A stretch of DNA of 64,000 nt from Hyphomonas sp. (lineage in GTDB: Bacteria; Pseudomonadota; Alphaproteobacteria; Caulobacterales; Hyphomonadaceae): the NCBI RefSeq assembly GCF_017792385.1, contig NZ_CP051230.1:248001-312000 (forward strand), given 5' to 3'. Under the pieces are notes generated by a model, which saw only the letters and a list, made by a program, of their open reading frames with translations, searched no databases and was not told where the DNA came from. A program made the translations under genes and the position numbers. The number at the start of each line of letters is the position of its first letter. Within the stretch, counting starts at the first letter, position 1. This document shows, in pieces, positions 43,930 through 52,568 of this stretch.

Positions 43930-44318
43930 TATGCGGCCTCCGCTTCAACTGAGGTGTCACGCAGGATGATGGTCATCTGCGCAAAGGGCTTCTGAATGCG
44001 TGCAGCGCGGCCACGGGCGCGGGCCCGGATGCGCTTCATCACGAGGTTCTTGCCGACATGCGCTTCCGCAACCACCAGGCTGTCGATGTCGAGACCATGA
44101 TTGTTCTCGGCATTGGCAATGGCGCTTTGCAGCAGCTTGCGGACATCCTGGGCCGGACGCTTCGGCGAGAACTGCAGCTGGGCCAGTGCGCGCTCGACCG
44201 GCATGCCGCGGATCTGCTGAGCCAGCAGGTTCAGTTTCTGCGGGCTGGAACGGTACATGCGCAGCACGGCGCGGGACTCGTTCGATGCCTGCTTCGGAGG
44301 ATTCTTGGCCTTACCCAT
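43929..44318 (-). CDS. rplV: 50S ribosomal protein L22
   Basis: A 129-residue L22, with LRMYRSSPQKLNLLAQQIRG and RARARGRAARIQKPFAQMTI. The flexible loop that reaches into the exit tunnel is of normal length. Confidence 0.97.
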   Translation of the reverse strand: MGKAKNPPKQASNESRAVLRMYRSSPQKLNLLAQQIRGMPVERALAQLQFSPKRPAQDVRKLLQSAIANAENNHGLDIDSLVVAEAHVGKNLVMKRIRARARGRAARIQKPFAQMTIILRDTSVEAEAA

Positions 44319-44321
44319 GGC

Positions 44322-44600
44322 TTACTTCCTCTTCGCTTTCTTGTCCGCACCGTGGCCATAGTAGGTCCGGGTCGGCGCGAACTCGCCGAACTTGTGACCG
44401 ACCATTTCCTCGGAAACGGAAACCGGGATGAACTTGTTGCCATTGTGGACCTGGAAGTTCAGGCCGACAAAGTTAGGCAGGATCGTCGAACGGCGCGACC
44501 AGGTCTTGATCACGACGCGCTTTTCAGAGGCGCGCGCTTCTTCTGCTTTCTTGAGCAGATAGCCGTCTACGAACGGGCCTTTCCAGACAGAACGTGGCAT
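44322..44600 (-). CDS. rpsS: 30S ribosomal protein S19
   Basis: A 92-residue S19, with MPRSVWKGPFVDGYLLKKAE and EMVGHKFGEFAPTRTYYGHG, of standard length. Confidence 0.98.
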   Translation of the reverse strand: MPRSVWKGPFVDGYLLKKAEEARASEKRVVIKTWSRRSTILPNFVGLNFQVHNGNKFIPVSVSEEMVGHKFGEFAPTRTYYGHGADKKAKRK

Positions 44601-44615
44601 GTCTTGCGGCTCCTC

Positions 44616-45446
44616 TTAGCGTTTCGCGTTGCGGCGACGGATAATCAGGCGATCCGTAGCCTTGTTCTTGCGGGTTTTCGGCCCGCGGGTTTTCTTGCCC
44701 CATGGCGTCACCGGGTGACGTCCACCGGACGACTTGCCTTCACCACCACCATGCGGGTGGTCGACCGGGTTCATGACGACACCGCGGACGGACGGGCGCT
44801 TGCCGAGATGGCGCTTGCGGCCGGCCTTGGAGAGCACCTGGTTCATGTTGTCCGGGTTCGACACGGCGCCGACGGTTGCCAGGCAGCTGTCCATCACCAT
44901 GCGAAGCTCGCCGGAGGCCAGCTTGATCTGGGCGTATCCGCCATCGCGGCCAACCAGCTGGGCATAGGTGCCGGCGGAGCGGACCATCTGCGCGCCCTTC
45001 TGAGGCTTCAGCTCGATGTTGTGGATGATCGTACCGACCGGAATGCTCTTCAGCGGCAGCGTGTTGCCCGGCTTGATGTCAGCCGTCTTGGACGTGACGA
45101 CCGTGTCACCCACTTCAAGGCGCTGCGGCGCGATGATGTAGGACAGCTGGCCGTCTTCATACTTGATCAGTGCGATGAAGGCCGTGCGGTTCGGATCGTA
45201 TTCCAGGCGCTCGACCGTCGCCGGCATGTCCCAGCGGTTCCGCTTGAAGTCGACCTTGCGGTACAGCTTCTTCGCGCCACCACCGATGCGGCGAGCCGTG
45301 ATGCGGCCCTTGTTGTTGCGTCCACCGGACTTGGTCAGACCCTCGGTCAGCGCCTTGACGGGCTTGCCCTTGTGAAGGTCGGACTTGTCCACCAGCACCA
45401 GCTGGCGGCGGCCCGGGGATGTCGGATTGAAAGTCTTCAGTGCCAT
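44616..45446 (-). CDS. rplB: 50S ribosomal protein L2
   Basis: A 276-residue L2, the peptidyl-transferase-centre protein, with LKTFNPTSPGRRQLVLVDK and the signature PVDHPHGGGEGKSSGGRHPV containing the conserved His. Confidence 0.98.
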   Translation of the reverse strand: MALKTFNPTSPGRRQLVLVDKSDLHKGKPVKALTEGLTKSGGRNNKGRITARRIGGGAKKLYRKVDFKRNRWDMPATVERLEYDPNRTAFIALIKYEDGQLSYIIAPQRLEVGDTVVTSKTADIKPGNTLPLKSIPVGTIIHNIELKPQKGAQMVRSAGTYAQLVGRDGGYAQIKLASGELRMVMDSCLATVGAVSNPDNMNQVLSKAGRKRHLGKRPSVRGVVMNPVDHPHGGGEGKSSGGRHPVTPWGKKTRGPKTRKNKATDRLIIRRRNAKR

Positions 45447-45464
45447 GTTTCTCGTCCTTCTCCC

Positions 45465-45764
45465 CTAGAGGCCCGTCGTGATGTCGACGGACTGGCCCTC
45501 GGCGAGCGTCACGATGGCTTTCTTCATGTCGTTGCGACGACCTTCATAACCACGGAAACGCTTCGTCTTGCCCTTCTGGAGCAGGGTGTTGACCTTGGTA
45601 ACCTCGACCTTGAAGAGCGCCTCGACGGCCTCCTTGATCGCTTTCTTGTCGGCGTCGATCGCCACTTCGAAGACAATCTTGTTGTCTTCAGCCACCAGAG
45701 TGGATTTCTCGGTGATCAGCGGACGGCGAATGACGTCGTAGTGATGTGCTTTTACGTCGGCCAT
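45465..45764 (-). CDS. rplW: 50S ribosomal protein L23
   Basis: A 99-residue L23, with YDVIRRPLITEKSTLVAEDN and KVNTLLQKGKTKRFRGYEGR, at the exit-tunnel rim where trigger factor and SRP dock. Two bases separate it from rplD. Confidence 0.97.
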   Translation of the reverse strand: MADVKAHHYDVIRRPLITEKSTLVAEDNKIVFEVAIDADKKAIKEAVEALFKVEVTKVNTLLQKGKTKRFRGYEGRRNDMKKAIVTLAEGQSVDITTGL

Positions 45765-45766
45765 GA

Positions 45767-46408
45767 TTACTTAGCCTCCTTCGCGCCGTCGAAACGGGCC
45801 TTGATGCCTTCGGCCGCTTCCTTCGTGATGACGAGCTTCTTGCGGCGCAGGATGTCGTAGACATTCAGGCCGGCCACCGGCAGCACGTCGATGTTCGGGA
45901 TATTGCGGGCCGCCTTGGCGAAATTCGCATCCACGGTCGAACCGGAGATGATCAGCGCATTCTCGATGCCGAGACCGACGAACTGGCCAGCCAGCTCCTT
46001 CGTCTTCGGTGCCGTCAGCACGGCTTCGTCGAGCACGATGATCGCGTCATCCTTGACCTTGGAAGACAGGGCGTGGGCCAGCGCCATCTTGCGGACCTTT
46101 TTCGGCAGGTCGTGCGCATGGCTGCGGACTTTCGGGCCGTGGGCCACGGAACCACCGACAAAGATCGGAGCATTCTTCGAGCCGTGACGGGCGCCGCCGG
46201 AGCCTTTCTGGCGGATATACTTCTTCGTCGTAACGGAGACTTCGCCGCGGGTCTGGGTCTTGTGCGTGCCAGCCTGGCGCTTGGCCAGCTGCCAGCGGAC
46301 CGTGCGCTGCAGGATGTCGCCGCGGATCTCGTCGATGCCGAAGATCGCGTCATCGACGGTGATCTTTCCAGCCGACTTGCCGGCGAGGGTTTTGACTGCG
46401 AGTTCCAT
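45767..46408 (-). CDS. rplD: 50S ribosomal protein L4
   Basis: A 213-residue L4 with the tunnel loop KYIRQKGSGGARHGSKNAPI and VRKMALAHALSSK. L4 represses the S10 operon in E. coli; a comparable leader structure is not proven here. It overlaps rplC by one base. Confidence 0.97.
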   Translation of the reverse strand: MELAVKTLAGKSAGKITVDDAIFGIDEIRGDILQRTVRWQLAKRQAGTHKTQTRGEVSVTTKKYIRQKGSGGARHGSKNAPIFVGGSVAHGPKVRSHAHDLPKKVRKMALAHALSSKVKDDAIIVLDEAVLTAPKTKELAGQFVGLGIENALIISGSTVDANFAKAARNIPNIDVLPVAGLNVYDILRRKKLVITKEAAEGIKARFDGAKEAK

Positions 46409-47187
46409 TATTCAGCACCCTCTTCAGTTGCTTCAGCCGCCGGGGCTTCTGCAGCGCCGGGAGCCTTGAACGAGCCAGCGGCCGGGGCCTCGGCCGGAAG
46501 GGCCTTCTTCACGGCATCGCGGACTTCGACATAGCTGCCGTCATGGCCGGGCACGGAGCCCTTGACCAGGATCAGGCCGCGATCAACGTCGGTGCGGACC
46601 ACTTCCAGGTTCTGGGTGGTGACACGCTCGACGCCGTAATGACCGGCCATTTTCTTGTTCTTGAACACGCGGCCCGGGTCCTGGTTCATACCCGTCGAAC
46701 CGTGCGAACGGTGAGAGATGGACACACCGTGGGATGCGCGCAGACCACCGAAGTTCCAGCGCTTCATCGCACCGGCAAAGCCCTTACCGATCGTGATGCC
46801 GGCGATGTCGACTTTCTGACCCGGAACGAAATGGTCAGCCAGGACTTCGGAGCCGACTTCCGGCAGGTCGCCAGAGACGCGGAATTCCTTCAGCTTGCGC
46901 TTGGGCGCAACACCGGCTTTCGCGAACTGGCCGCGCATCGCCTTGGAGGTGCGCTTTGCCTTCTTTTCGCCAATGCCGAGGATGACAGCCTTGTAGCCGT
47001 CGGTGCGGGTGACGTCGCCGCCCTTCTTGGTCTTGACGGCGCGCTCGTCTTCGGTGCGCACGCCAACAACCTGGCAGCCATCGAGCGACAGGACGGTGAC
47101 CGGCACGTGGCGGCCATTCTCGTCAAATACGCGTGTCATGCCAACCTTGCGGGCAAGCACGCCGGAACGGGGTGCTGGCAGAGCCAT
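46408..47187 (-). CDS. rplC: 50S ribosomal protein L3
   Basis: A 259-residue L3, with SGVLARKVGMTRVFDENGRH and the loop FGGLRASHGVSISHRSHGST containing the methylatable Gln region. The C-terminal 30 residues are Ala/Glu-rich and exceed the E. coli length (209), an extension common in alphaproteobacteria. Confidence 0.97.
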   Translation of the reverse strand: MALPAPRSGVLARKVGMTRVFDENGRHVPVTVLSLDGCQVVGVRTEDERAVKTKKGGDVTRTDGYKAVILGIGEKKAKRTSKAMRGQFAKAGVAPKRKLKEFRVSGDLPEVGSEVLADHFVPGQKVDIAGITIGKGFAGAMKRWNFGGLRASHGVSISHRSHGSTGMNQDPGRVFKNKKMAGHYGVERVTTQNLEVVRTDVDRGLILVKGSVPGHDGSYVEVRDAVKKALPAEAPAAGSFKAPGAAEAPAAEATEEGAE

Positions 47188-47507
47188 TAGCGGCCTCCCT
47201 CAAGCTTGATTTCAATGCCAACGCCGGACGACAGGTCGAGCTTCATCAGCGCGTCCACGGTCTGCGGGGTTGGGTCTACGATATCGAGGATCCGCTTGTG
47301 GGTGCGGATTTCAAACTGCTCGCGCGACTTCTTGTCGATATGAGGAGAGCGGTTCACGGTGAAGCGCTCGATACGGGTCGGCAGCGGGATCGGACCTTTG
47401 ACCTCAGCGCCGGTGCGCTTGGCCGTGCTCACAATCTCTTTCGCCGACATGTCGAGGGCGCGGTGATCAAAGGCCTTCAGCCTGATCCGGATATTCTGTC
47501 GTTCCAT
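47187..47507 (-). CDS. rpsJ: 30S ribosomal protein S10
   Basis: A 106-residue S10/NusE, with MERQNIRIRLKAFDHRALDM and the C-terminal KLDLSSGVGIEIKLEGGR. It is also part of the antitermination complex. It is the first gene of the S10 block here because tuf, its usual neighbour, lies 6.7 kb upstream. A candidate promoter is at 47642-47670. Confidence 0.97.
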   Translation of the reverse strand: MERQNIRIRLKAFDHRALDMSAKEIVSTAKRTGAEVKGPIPLPTRIERFTVNRSPHIDKKSREQFEIRTHKRILDIVDPTPQTVDALMKLDLSSGVGIEIKLEGGR

Positions 47508-47641
47508 CGTCTCGGTCCGTCCGCACAAAACACGTTGGCCCCAACAGGGCCGACATTGGCCCCAGGGCGTTACGTGGGATTAATTGTCTGTTTCGAGGGA
47601 GCGTTCGCTATCTAAAGCGCTGCCATCCCGGCGAAGTCGGG

Positions 47642-47670
47642 GGTTTATGGGATAGGCGAGGCGGCGTCAA
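47642..47670 (-). promoter_or_regulatory. candidate promoter of the S10 operon
   Basis: On the minus strand TTGACG and TAAACC are 17 bases apart, about 135 bases before the rpsJ start. It lies in the 217-base gap between the DUF2059 gene and rpsJ. The -10 box is imperfect. Confidence 0.4.
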
Positions 47671-47724
47671 CTGAGTCGTGACGCTTTTATGCAGAAAGAG
47701 TCACAGCCCCGGAAGTGCCCTCGC

Positions 47725-48291
47725 CTAGCGTTCCGGCGGCATGTCGGAGACCGGAGGCAAACCGTACAATTCGCGCAGTTCAGCCTGGGTGGATTTGAGT
47801 GTGCCTTCGGGCCAACGCTCATTGCGAATATCATTCTGCATCGCCTCAACGGCAGGACCGACGACCGTTACCGCCAATTCCTCGCCGATCTTTACGGATT
47901 CCCGCATGATCGCATTGGTGCTTACCGCGAATTCCTGACCTGAGTCGGTCTCGAGAAAGGCACGCAAATCAGCCAAGGCTTGCGCGGACATGTTTTCGAC
48001 ATAGGCCGCCGCAAGCGGCTCGCGCATCTCCGAGATCAGGCCGTCCACCATATTCGAGGACAGCAATTGCGACAGCACACGTGCCGCATCAGTGGAAACC
48101 GTCTTGCCCTCTTTGGAAAACTCATTCTGGAAACTGCCCACCATCAATTCGGACATGCTGGCGAAGGCAGTCTCGAACTGGTCCCGCGTCACAGTCTGGT
48201 CAACGACATAGAGGGCATCGTCCATCGGGTCTGCATGACCGGGAAATCCCGCAAGACACACAAGCACGATGGTTGAAAGAAGATGTCTCAT
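47725..48291 (-). CDS. secreted DUF2059-type protein
   Basis: A 188-residue protein with a cleavable signal peptide (MRHLLSTIVLVCLAGFPGHA) and a helical remainder of the DUF2059 kind, with FAVSTNAIMRESVKIGEELA near the C-terminal end. Function unknown; periplasmic location expected. The ATG at 48291 was taken because the signal peptide begins there; the longer start at 48321 is unlikely. It lies between rpsJ and the LuxR-hydrolase gene on the same strand. Confidence 0.8.
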   Translation of the reverse strand: MRHLLSTIVLVCLAGFPGHADPMDDALYVVDQTVTRDQFETAFASMSELMVGSFQNEFSKEGKTVSTDAARVLSQLLSSNMVDGLISEMREPLAAAYVENMSAQALADLRAFLETDSGQEFAVSTNAIMRESVKIGEELAVTVVGPAVEAMQNDIRNERWPEGTLKSTQAELRELYGLPPVSDMPPER

Positions 48292-48386
48292 GTGCCGGAT
48301 CCCCCCACTGAACGTTCGCATTTAAGCGACCACACCCTTCTACTTACCCGCGCAAGCCCCAAAATAAAGCCGGAAATGGCGTCAGG

Positions 48387-50066
48387 TCACACACTTTCTT
48401 CGAGTGCGGCGCACACATCCCTTGCGGCCGTGTGCAGCAGGTTCAACGCGTGTCCGGGCAAGACCTTCAGCGTCGCGTTGGGCCGGTCCGCCAGCAAGGC
48501 CTCCACATGTTCGGTCGACACCACCGTGTCATCCCCGGCCTTCAGCCAGGTATAGGGCGCCGACACCCCGTCCAGATCGTCCGTCCAGTCCGCCATCACG
48601 CTGCGGCCGTCGCGCACCCAGGTCTCTGTCCCCTGCTCCACGGCATGGTAGAGCCCTTCCGACTGCACTTTCAGCAGGACCGGGTCCTCCAGCGTCTCCA
48701 TGTCCAGCGGCGAGCGCTGGAATTGTGTGGTCAGGAAGGCCTTCGTCCCCCGGCGGCGATAGACCGGCAGGCCCACCGACAGGGCCATCCGCATCACCGA
48801 GGGCGCATGCCGGGTGGCCATGGCCGCGAACCGGGTCTGCGGATTCATGTGGGCGGGGTGGGCAACATCATCAAACGGGATCGTCCCGCCCACGACCAGC
48901 ATACCTGCCAGCCGGTCGCCCAGCGCGCGGGCGATCCGGAATCCGTGCGGCGCGCCACCATGGTGAACACACAGGCTCACCATCTCCAGTCCCAGCTCGT
49001 CGACCAGTGCCAGCGCATCCTCCACCACCGTCCGGACATAGTCGCCCCGTCCCCGGCTCGGGCTCGAATGCCCGAACCCCGGACGCGACGGCGCCACGAA
49101 ATACAGGTCCGACCGGGTCAACCGGCTCAGGAAACCGGGGGTGAAGAACGGCCCCTGCATGTATCCGTGGATGAACAGGACCGGCCGCTGGCCACTGCCG
49201 GCCTGATACCAAGCCAGGCGCCGCCCTCCCGGCCGGGCCAGTTCGTACATGCCGCGCACCGGCGTCGCCCAGGTCTCCCCGCTCGTGGCCGGCGCGCCAT
49301 CGGGCAGCTGGCGCATCAGGAAGGCGATGCTGGCACACAGCTGCACCACGTCCGACATGCGGGCGCAGCCGGTCTTCCTCAATATGCTCTTGGATTGCCC
49401 CTTGATCGTCTCCAGCGACCGGGCCCGTTGCTGCGCGATTTCCTTCTGGCTGAGCTGGCCGAGATAGCCTTCCAGCACCTGCGTCTCGCTCTGGGTCAGG
49501 CCGAACGCTTCCCGCAGCCGTGCCATCAGTTCCGGCGACCAGTCGACATGGGACAGCGAGACCTGCACCAGATCGGGCGCATCCTTCGGGCGCTGGATCA
49601 GCGCCAGGCAGGCCCGCACCTGGTCGGTCTCCACCTTGGCCAGGATGACGCGATCCTGCACATGCACCATGCGGGCTGTCCGGCGGATCTCGGCAAGCGC
49701 TTCCACATTCAGCGGCAAGTCGTCGAGCCGGCAGGGAAAGCTCTGACCCGTCAGCTGCGCAGCCGGCGCATTGCCGGTCACCTGCCCGGTCCGCGCCGAC
49801 ACGTCCAGCACGGCATGGAACCGGTCCGCCCCGGCCGACTCCAGGCGCGAGGCTTCCTCGATCAGCAGCCGGATCCGCTCGGCATGTGCTTCCAGAAGGG
49901 AGTCCTCACCAAAATGGCGCGGCACATCCTCGGCCAGCTGCCCGGCTGTATGGTCTTCGAAGAAATAGGCCATCGCCGCATCGAGAAACACATCGAAACG
50001 GTCGGATTCGGCCGGTACGTCATAGGCGGCGCCCAGCATTTCGAAATAGCGATGGGTGTGGGACAT
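48387..50066 (-). CDS. LuxR-type HTH regulator fused to an alpha/beta hydrolase
   Basis: A 559-residue fusion. Residues about 1-170 form a helical and PAS-like N-terminal part; about 172-240 a LuxR-type HTH (REAFGLTQSETQVLEGYLGQ, then KEIAQQRARSLETIKGQSKS); about 285-559 an alpha/beta hydrolase with the oxyanion HGYMQGPFF. The nucleophile elbow reads SLCVHHGGAPHG, with His where the family has Ser, while Asp (KAGDDTVV) and His (LPGHALNLL) of the triad are present. It may sense and act on a small molecule. The start at 50066 has GGAG close upstream; ATGs at 50105 and 50180 are less supported. Confidence 0.85.
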   Translation of the reverse strand: MSHTHRYFEMLGAAYDVPAESDRFDVFLDAAMAYFFEDHTAGQLAEDVPRHFGEDSLLEAHAERIRLLIEEASRLESAGADRFHAVLDVSARTGQVTGNAPAAQLTGQSFPCRLDDLPLNVEALAEIRRTARMVHVQDRVILAKVETDQVRACLALIQRPKDAPDLVQVSLSHVDWSPELMARLREAFGLTQSETQVLEGYLGQLSQKEIAQQRARSLETIKGQSKSILRKTGCARMSDVVQLCASIAFLMRQLPDGAPATSGETWATPVRGMYELARPGGRRLAWYQAGSGQRPVLFIHGYMQGPFFTPGFLSRLTRSDLYFVAPSRPGFGHSSPSRGRGDYVRTVVEDALALVDELGLEMVSLCVHHGGAPHGFRIARALGDRLAGMLVVGGTIPFDDVAHPAHMNPQTRFAAMATRHAPSVMRMALSVGLPVYRRRGTKAFLTTQFQRSPLDMETLEDPVLLKVQSEGLYHAVEQGTETWVRDGRSVMADWTDDLDGVSAPYTWLKAGDDTVVSTEHVEALLADRPNATLKVLPGHALNLLHTAARDVCAALEESV

Positions 50067-50285
50067 GTGGCTCCGGCTGCGCACAGCTTGGGTGGTGGCA
50101 ACCATACTAGAGAGCTTGCCGATCACGGCAAGCGTCCCGTTCATCCATTGATAACCCTGCGCATGCCCCCGCGGGGGCATGCACTGCCGAAATGGTCACG
50201 TCTATTGAGGGAAAACTCCGCGAAGCTGGGTGGGGGGACCGGACCGGCCTGCCGGTTGCAGGCCAGTTCGCCGCCCGGCTAATGG

Positions 50286-50309
50286 GGGCGGGTCGCCGAC
50301 GGCCCGCCC
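50286..50309 (-). terminator. GC-rich hairpin just after the sulfotransferase gene
   Basis: The repeat GGGCGGG (50286-50292) and CCCGCCC (50303-50309) lies directly 3' of the sulfotransferase stop. There is no T-run, so a terminator role is only possible. Confidence 0.4.
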
Positions 50310-50310
50310 C

Positions 50311-51060
50311 TCATACGCTCCAGCTGCCCTGCTCCCATCCCAGCAAGGCCCGCGTTTCTGCCGCGTCATGCTCGAACACCCGGCACAGATAGTCCCGGTC
50401 GTCCGCGCTCATCCGCTCACCCTCCGGCGCCGCGTTCAGCCGGGCCGTCACATCAAACCGGTGGGCCGGCAGGCCCAGGAACCCGCACACCTTGTCCAGC
50501 TCGTCCTGCGGATGCGCGGCCAGTTGCTCGCTGCGCAGGAACAGGAGTTGGTCATCGGAAAACAGCCGCCGCAGCTCCCTAACCTGAGGCGCATAATAGC
50601 TGCGCGCCAGATAGGAGCGTTCGCGATCCTGCGCAGGTAACGCCCGACGGGCCCGCACCCGCTCCTGCCGGATCGCTACCGGATAGGGCAGCGTTTCCCG
50701 GCCCAACCGGCAATCCATGCGGTAATGGCTCCAGGCCCGCTCCACCGGATCGCGCAGGATCACGACGATCCGGATCTCCGGATTGTACAGCCACACCCGT
50801 TCAAGCGCCCCGTTCCACCAGCTGATGATCGGCGTCGCCTCCCCCAGCAGGCAGCCATCACGCCAGGCCTTCCAGTCGAACTGGCGATGATACAACCAGT
50901 AATCCAAGGGCCGCAGGCCCGTCGGCGGGCGCTTGTCAAAGAAGTGCGGCTCCTTTTTCCGGGCCATGCAGATGTCGGGATGCTGGCGCAGATAGGCGTC
51001 CAGCGACGTGGTGCCGGCCTTTTGCACGCCGGCAATGATGAAGTCGATGCGTCGGGTCAT
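50311..51060 (-). CDS. sulfotransferase domain protein
   Basis: A 249-residue cytosolic sulfotransferase. The PAPS 5'-phosphosulfate loop is VQKAGTTSLDAYLRQHP at residues 12-28, and the 3'-phosphate loop is LRDPVERAWSHYRMD near residue 110. It would transfer a sulfate from PAPS to a hydroxyl or amino group of a glycan, lipid or small molecule. It is divergent from a glycosyltransferase gene, with a 274-base gap, which suggests cell-surface glycan modification; the acceptor is not known. Confidence 0.92.
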   Translation of the reverse strand: MTRRIDFIIAGVQKAGTTSLDAYLRQHPDICMARKKEPHFFDKRPPTGLRPLDYWLYHRQFDWKAWRDGCLLGEATPIISWWNGALERVWLYNPEIRIVVILRDPVERAWSHYRMDCRLGRETLPYPVAIRQERVRARRALPAQDRERSYLARSYYAPQVRELRRLFSDDQLLFLRSEQLAAHPQDELDKVCGFLGLPAHRFDVTARLNAAPEGERMSADDRDYLCRVFEHDAAETRALLGWEQGSWSV

Positions 51061-51334
51061 GAGGCCCGTCTAGCAGCGGCCCTTGGCTCGAATTTGCCAT
51101 GTCCGGCCGGTTTTGTCGCAAGATGTTGCAAGACCGGCCTGCCCCGATTCCGGGCACATCGCCGGATTTATGGACGGAATCGCCCCCAATCGGCCACTTC
51201 GTCACAAAGTTGAATCTTTTCAGGTGCATGCAATTGAAAGCTGAGGCTTAACCTCGGGGTAAGCATGGCAGGGATCCGGGCCCGGGGGACGGGGCGGCCC
51301 TTGCCGGTCGATACGTAGATTGGGGACACACATC

Positions 51335-52543
51335 ATGGGCCAGGCCAGCACCGTCACGGATTTTCCATCACCCGGCCCGGAAGGCCAGGTCGAACTCACC
51401 ATTCTCATGCCCTGCCTGAACGAGGCGGAGACGCTCGCCACCTGTATCCGGAAGGCCCACGCCTATCTCGACGGCGCCGGCATCCAGGGGGAGGTGCTGA
51501 TTGCCGACAATGGCAGCACGGATGGCTCCCGCGCCATCGCGGCCGAGGAGGGCGCCCGCATCGTCCCGGTCACCGAGCGCGGCTATGGCGCGGCCCTGAT
51601 CGGCGGCATCCGCGCCGCACGTGGCACCTATATCATCATGGGCGATGCCGATGACAGTTATGACTTCTCGCGCCTCGATGCCTTTGTCGAAGAACTGCGC
51701 GACGGCGGCCAACTTGTCATGGGCAACCGGTTTCAGGGCGGTATCCGCAAGGGGGCGATGCCCTTCCTGCACCGGATCCTCGGCAATCCGGTCCTGTCCT
51801 GGCTCGGCCGGCTGTTCTTCCGCATTCCGGTCGGGGATTTCCATTGCGGCCTGCGCGGCTTCCATCGTGACGCCATCCAGGCCCTGGACCTGTCCAGCCC
51901 CGGCATGGAATTCGCCAGCGAAATGGTGGTCAAATCCTGCATCAACGGGCTCGAAATCCGGGAAGTGCCGACCACCCTTTCGCCGGATGGCCGGTCCCGC
52001 GCGCCGCATCTGAAGACCTGGCGCGATGGCTGGCGGCATCTCCGATTCCTCCTGCTGCACAGCCCCAAATGGCTGTTTGCCTATCCGGGTCTGGTGGTGC
52101 TCGTGCTCGGCCTTCTCGGAACGGCGCTCCTGATGGGCGGACCGGTGGATCTGACGCGCACCATCCGGCTGGACGTGCTGACCCTGGTCGCGTCCTGTTT
52201 CGCCATGATACTCGGCACCCAGATGCTGATGTTCTCGCTTCTCACCCGCAGCTATGCGTCCGAGGTCGGCATCCTGCCGCGCACGCGCAAGCTGGAAGGC
52301 GTGATGTCCACCTTCACGCTCGAACGCCTGCTCCAGCTGGCCGCCTTGCTGGCGGTCGCGGGCCTGATCGGCGCGGTGGCCAGCTTTGTCAGCTGGGCGT
52401 CCGGCGGATTTGCCGACATCACCGAAAGCAGCCGTCTGCGCTGGTTCATGCTGTCCCTGACCGCGCTTACCATCGGGGCACAGATCGCAGCCTCCGCCTT
52501 CGTTGCCTCCTTCGTCCGGCTGCGCAGCGCGCCCGCCGCCTGA
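51335..52543 (+). CDS. family 2 glycosyltransferase with C-terminal membrane domain
   Basis: A 402-residue GT2 enzyme of the dolichol/polyprenyl-phosphate mannose-synthase type. The N-terminal GT-A domain has LTILMPCLNEAETLATCIRK, ADNGSTDGSR and MGDADDSYDF (the DXD-like metal site), followed by VGDFHCGLRGFHRDA. Four membrane segments follow from about residue 245 on, including LVVLVLGLLGTALLM. It probably loads a sugar onto a lipid carrier or glycan at the inner membrane. The ATG at 51335 was chosen, with GGGGA upstream; a TTG at 51320 is possible. Confidence 0.9.
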   Translation: MGQASTVTDFPSPGPEGQVELTILMPCLNEAETLATCIRKAHAYLDGAGIQGEVLIADNGSTDGSRAIAAEEGARIVPVTERGYGAALIGGIRAARGTYIIMGDADDSYDFSRLDAFVEELRDGGQLVMGNRFQGGIRKGAMPFLHRILGNPVLSWLGRLFFRIPVGDFHCGLRGFHRDAIQALDLSSPGMEFASEMVVKSCINGLEIREVPTTLSPDGRSRAPHLKTWRDGWRHLRFLLLHSPKWLFAYPGLVVLVLGLLGTALLMGGPVDLTRTIRLDVLTLVASCFAMILGTQMLMFSLLTRSYASEVGILPRTRKLEGVMSTFTLERLLQLAALLAVAGLIGAVASFVSWASGGFADITESSRLRWFMLSLTALTIGAQIAASAFVASFVRLRSAPAA

Positions 52544-52568
52544 CGCGCAGACCGGCAGGGCCAGGCTG

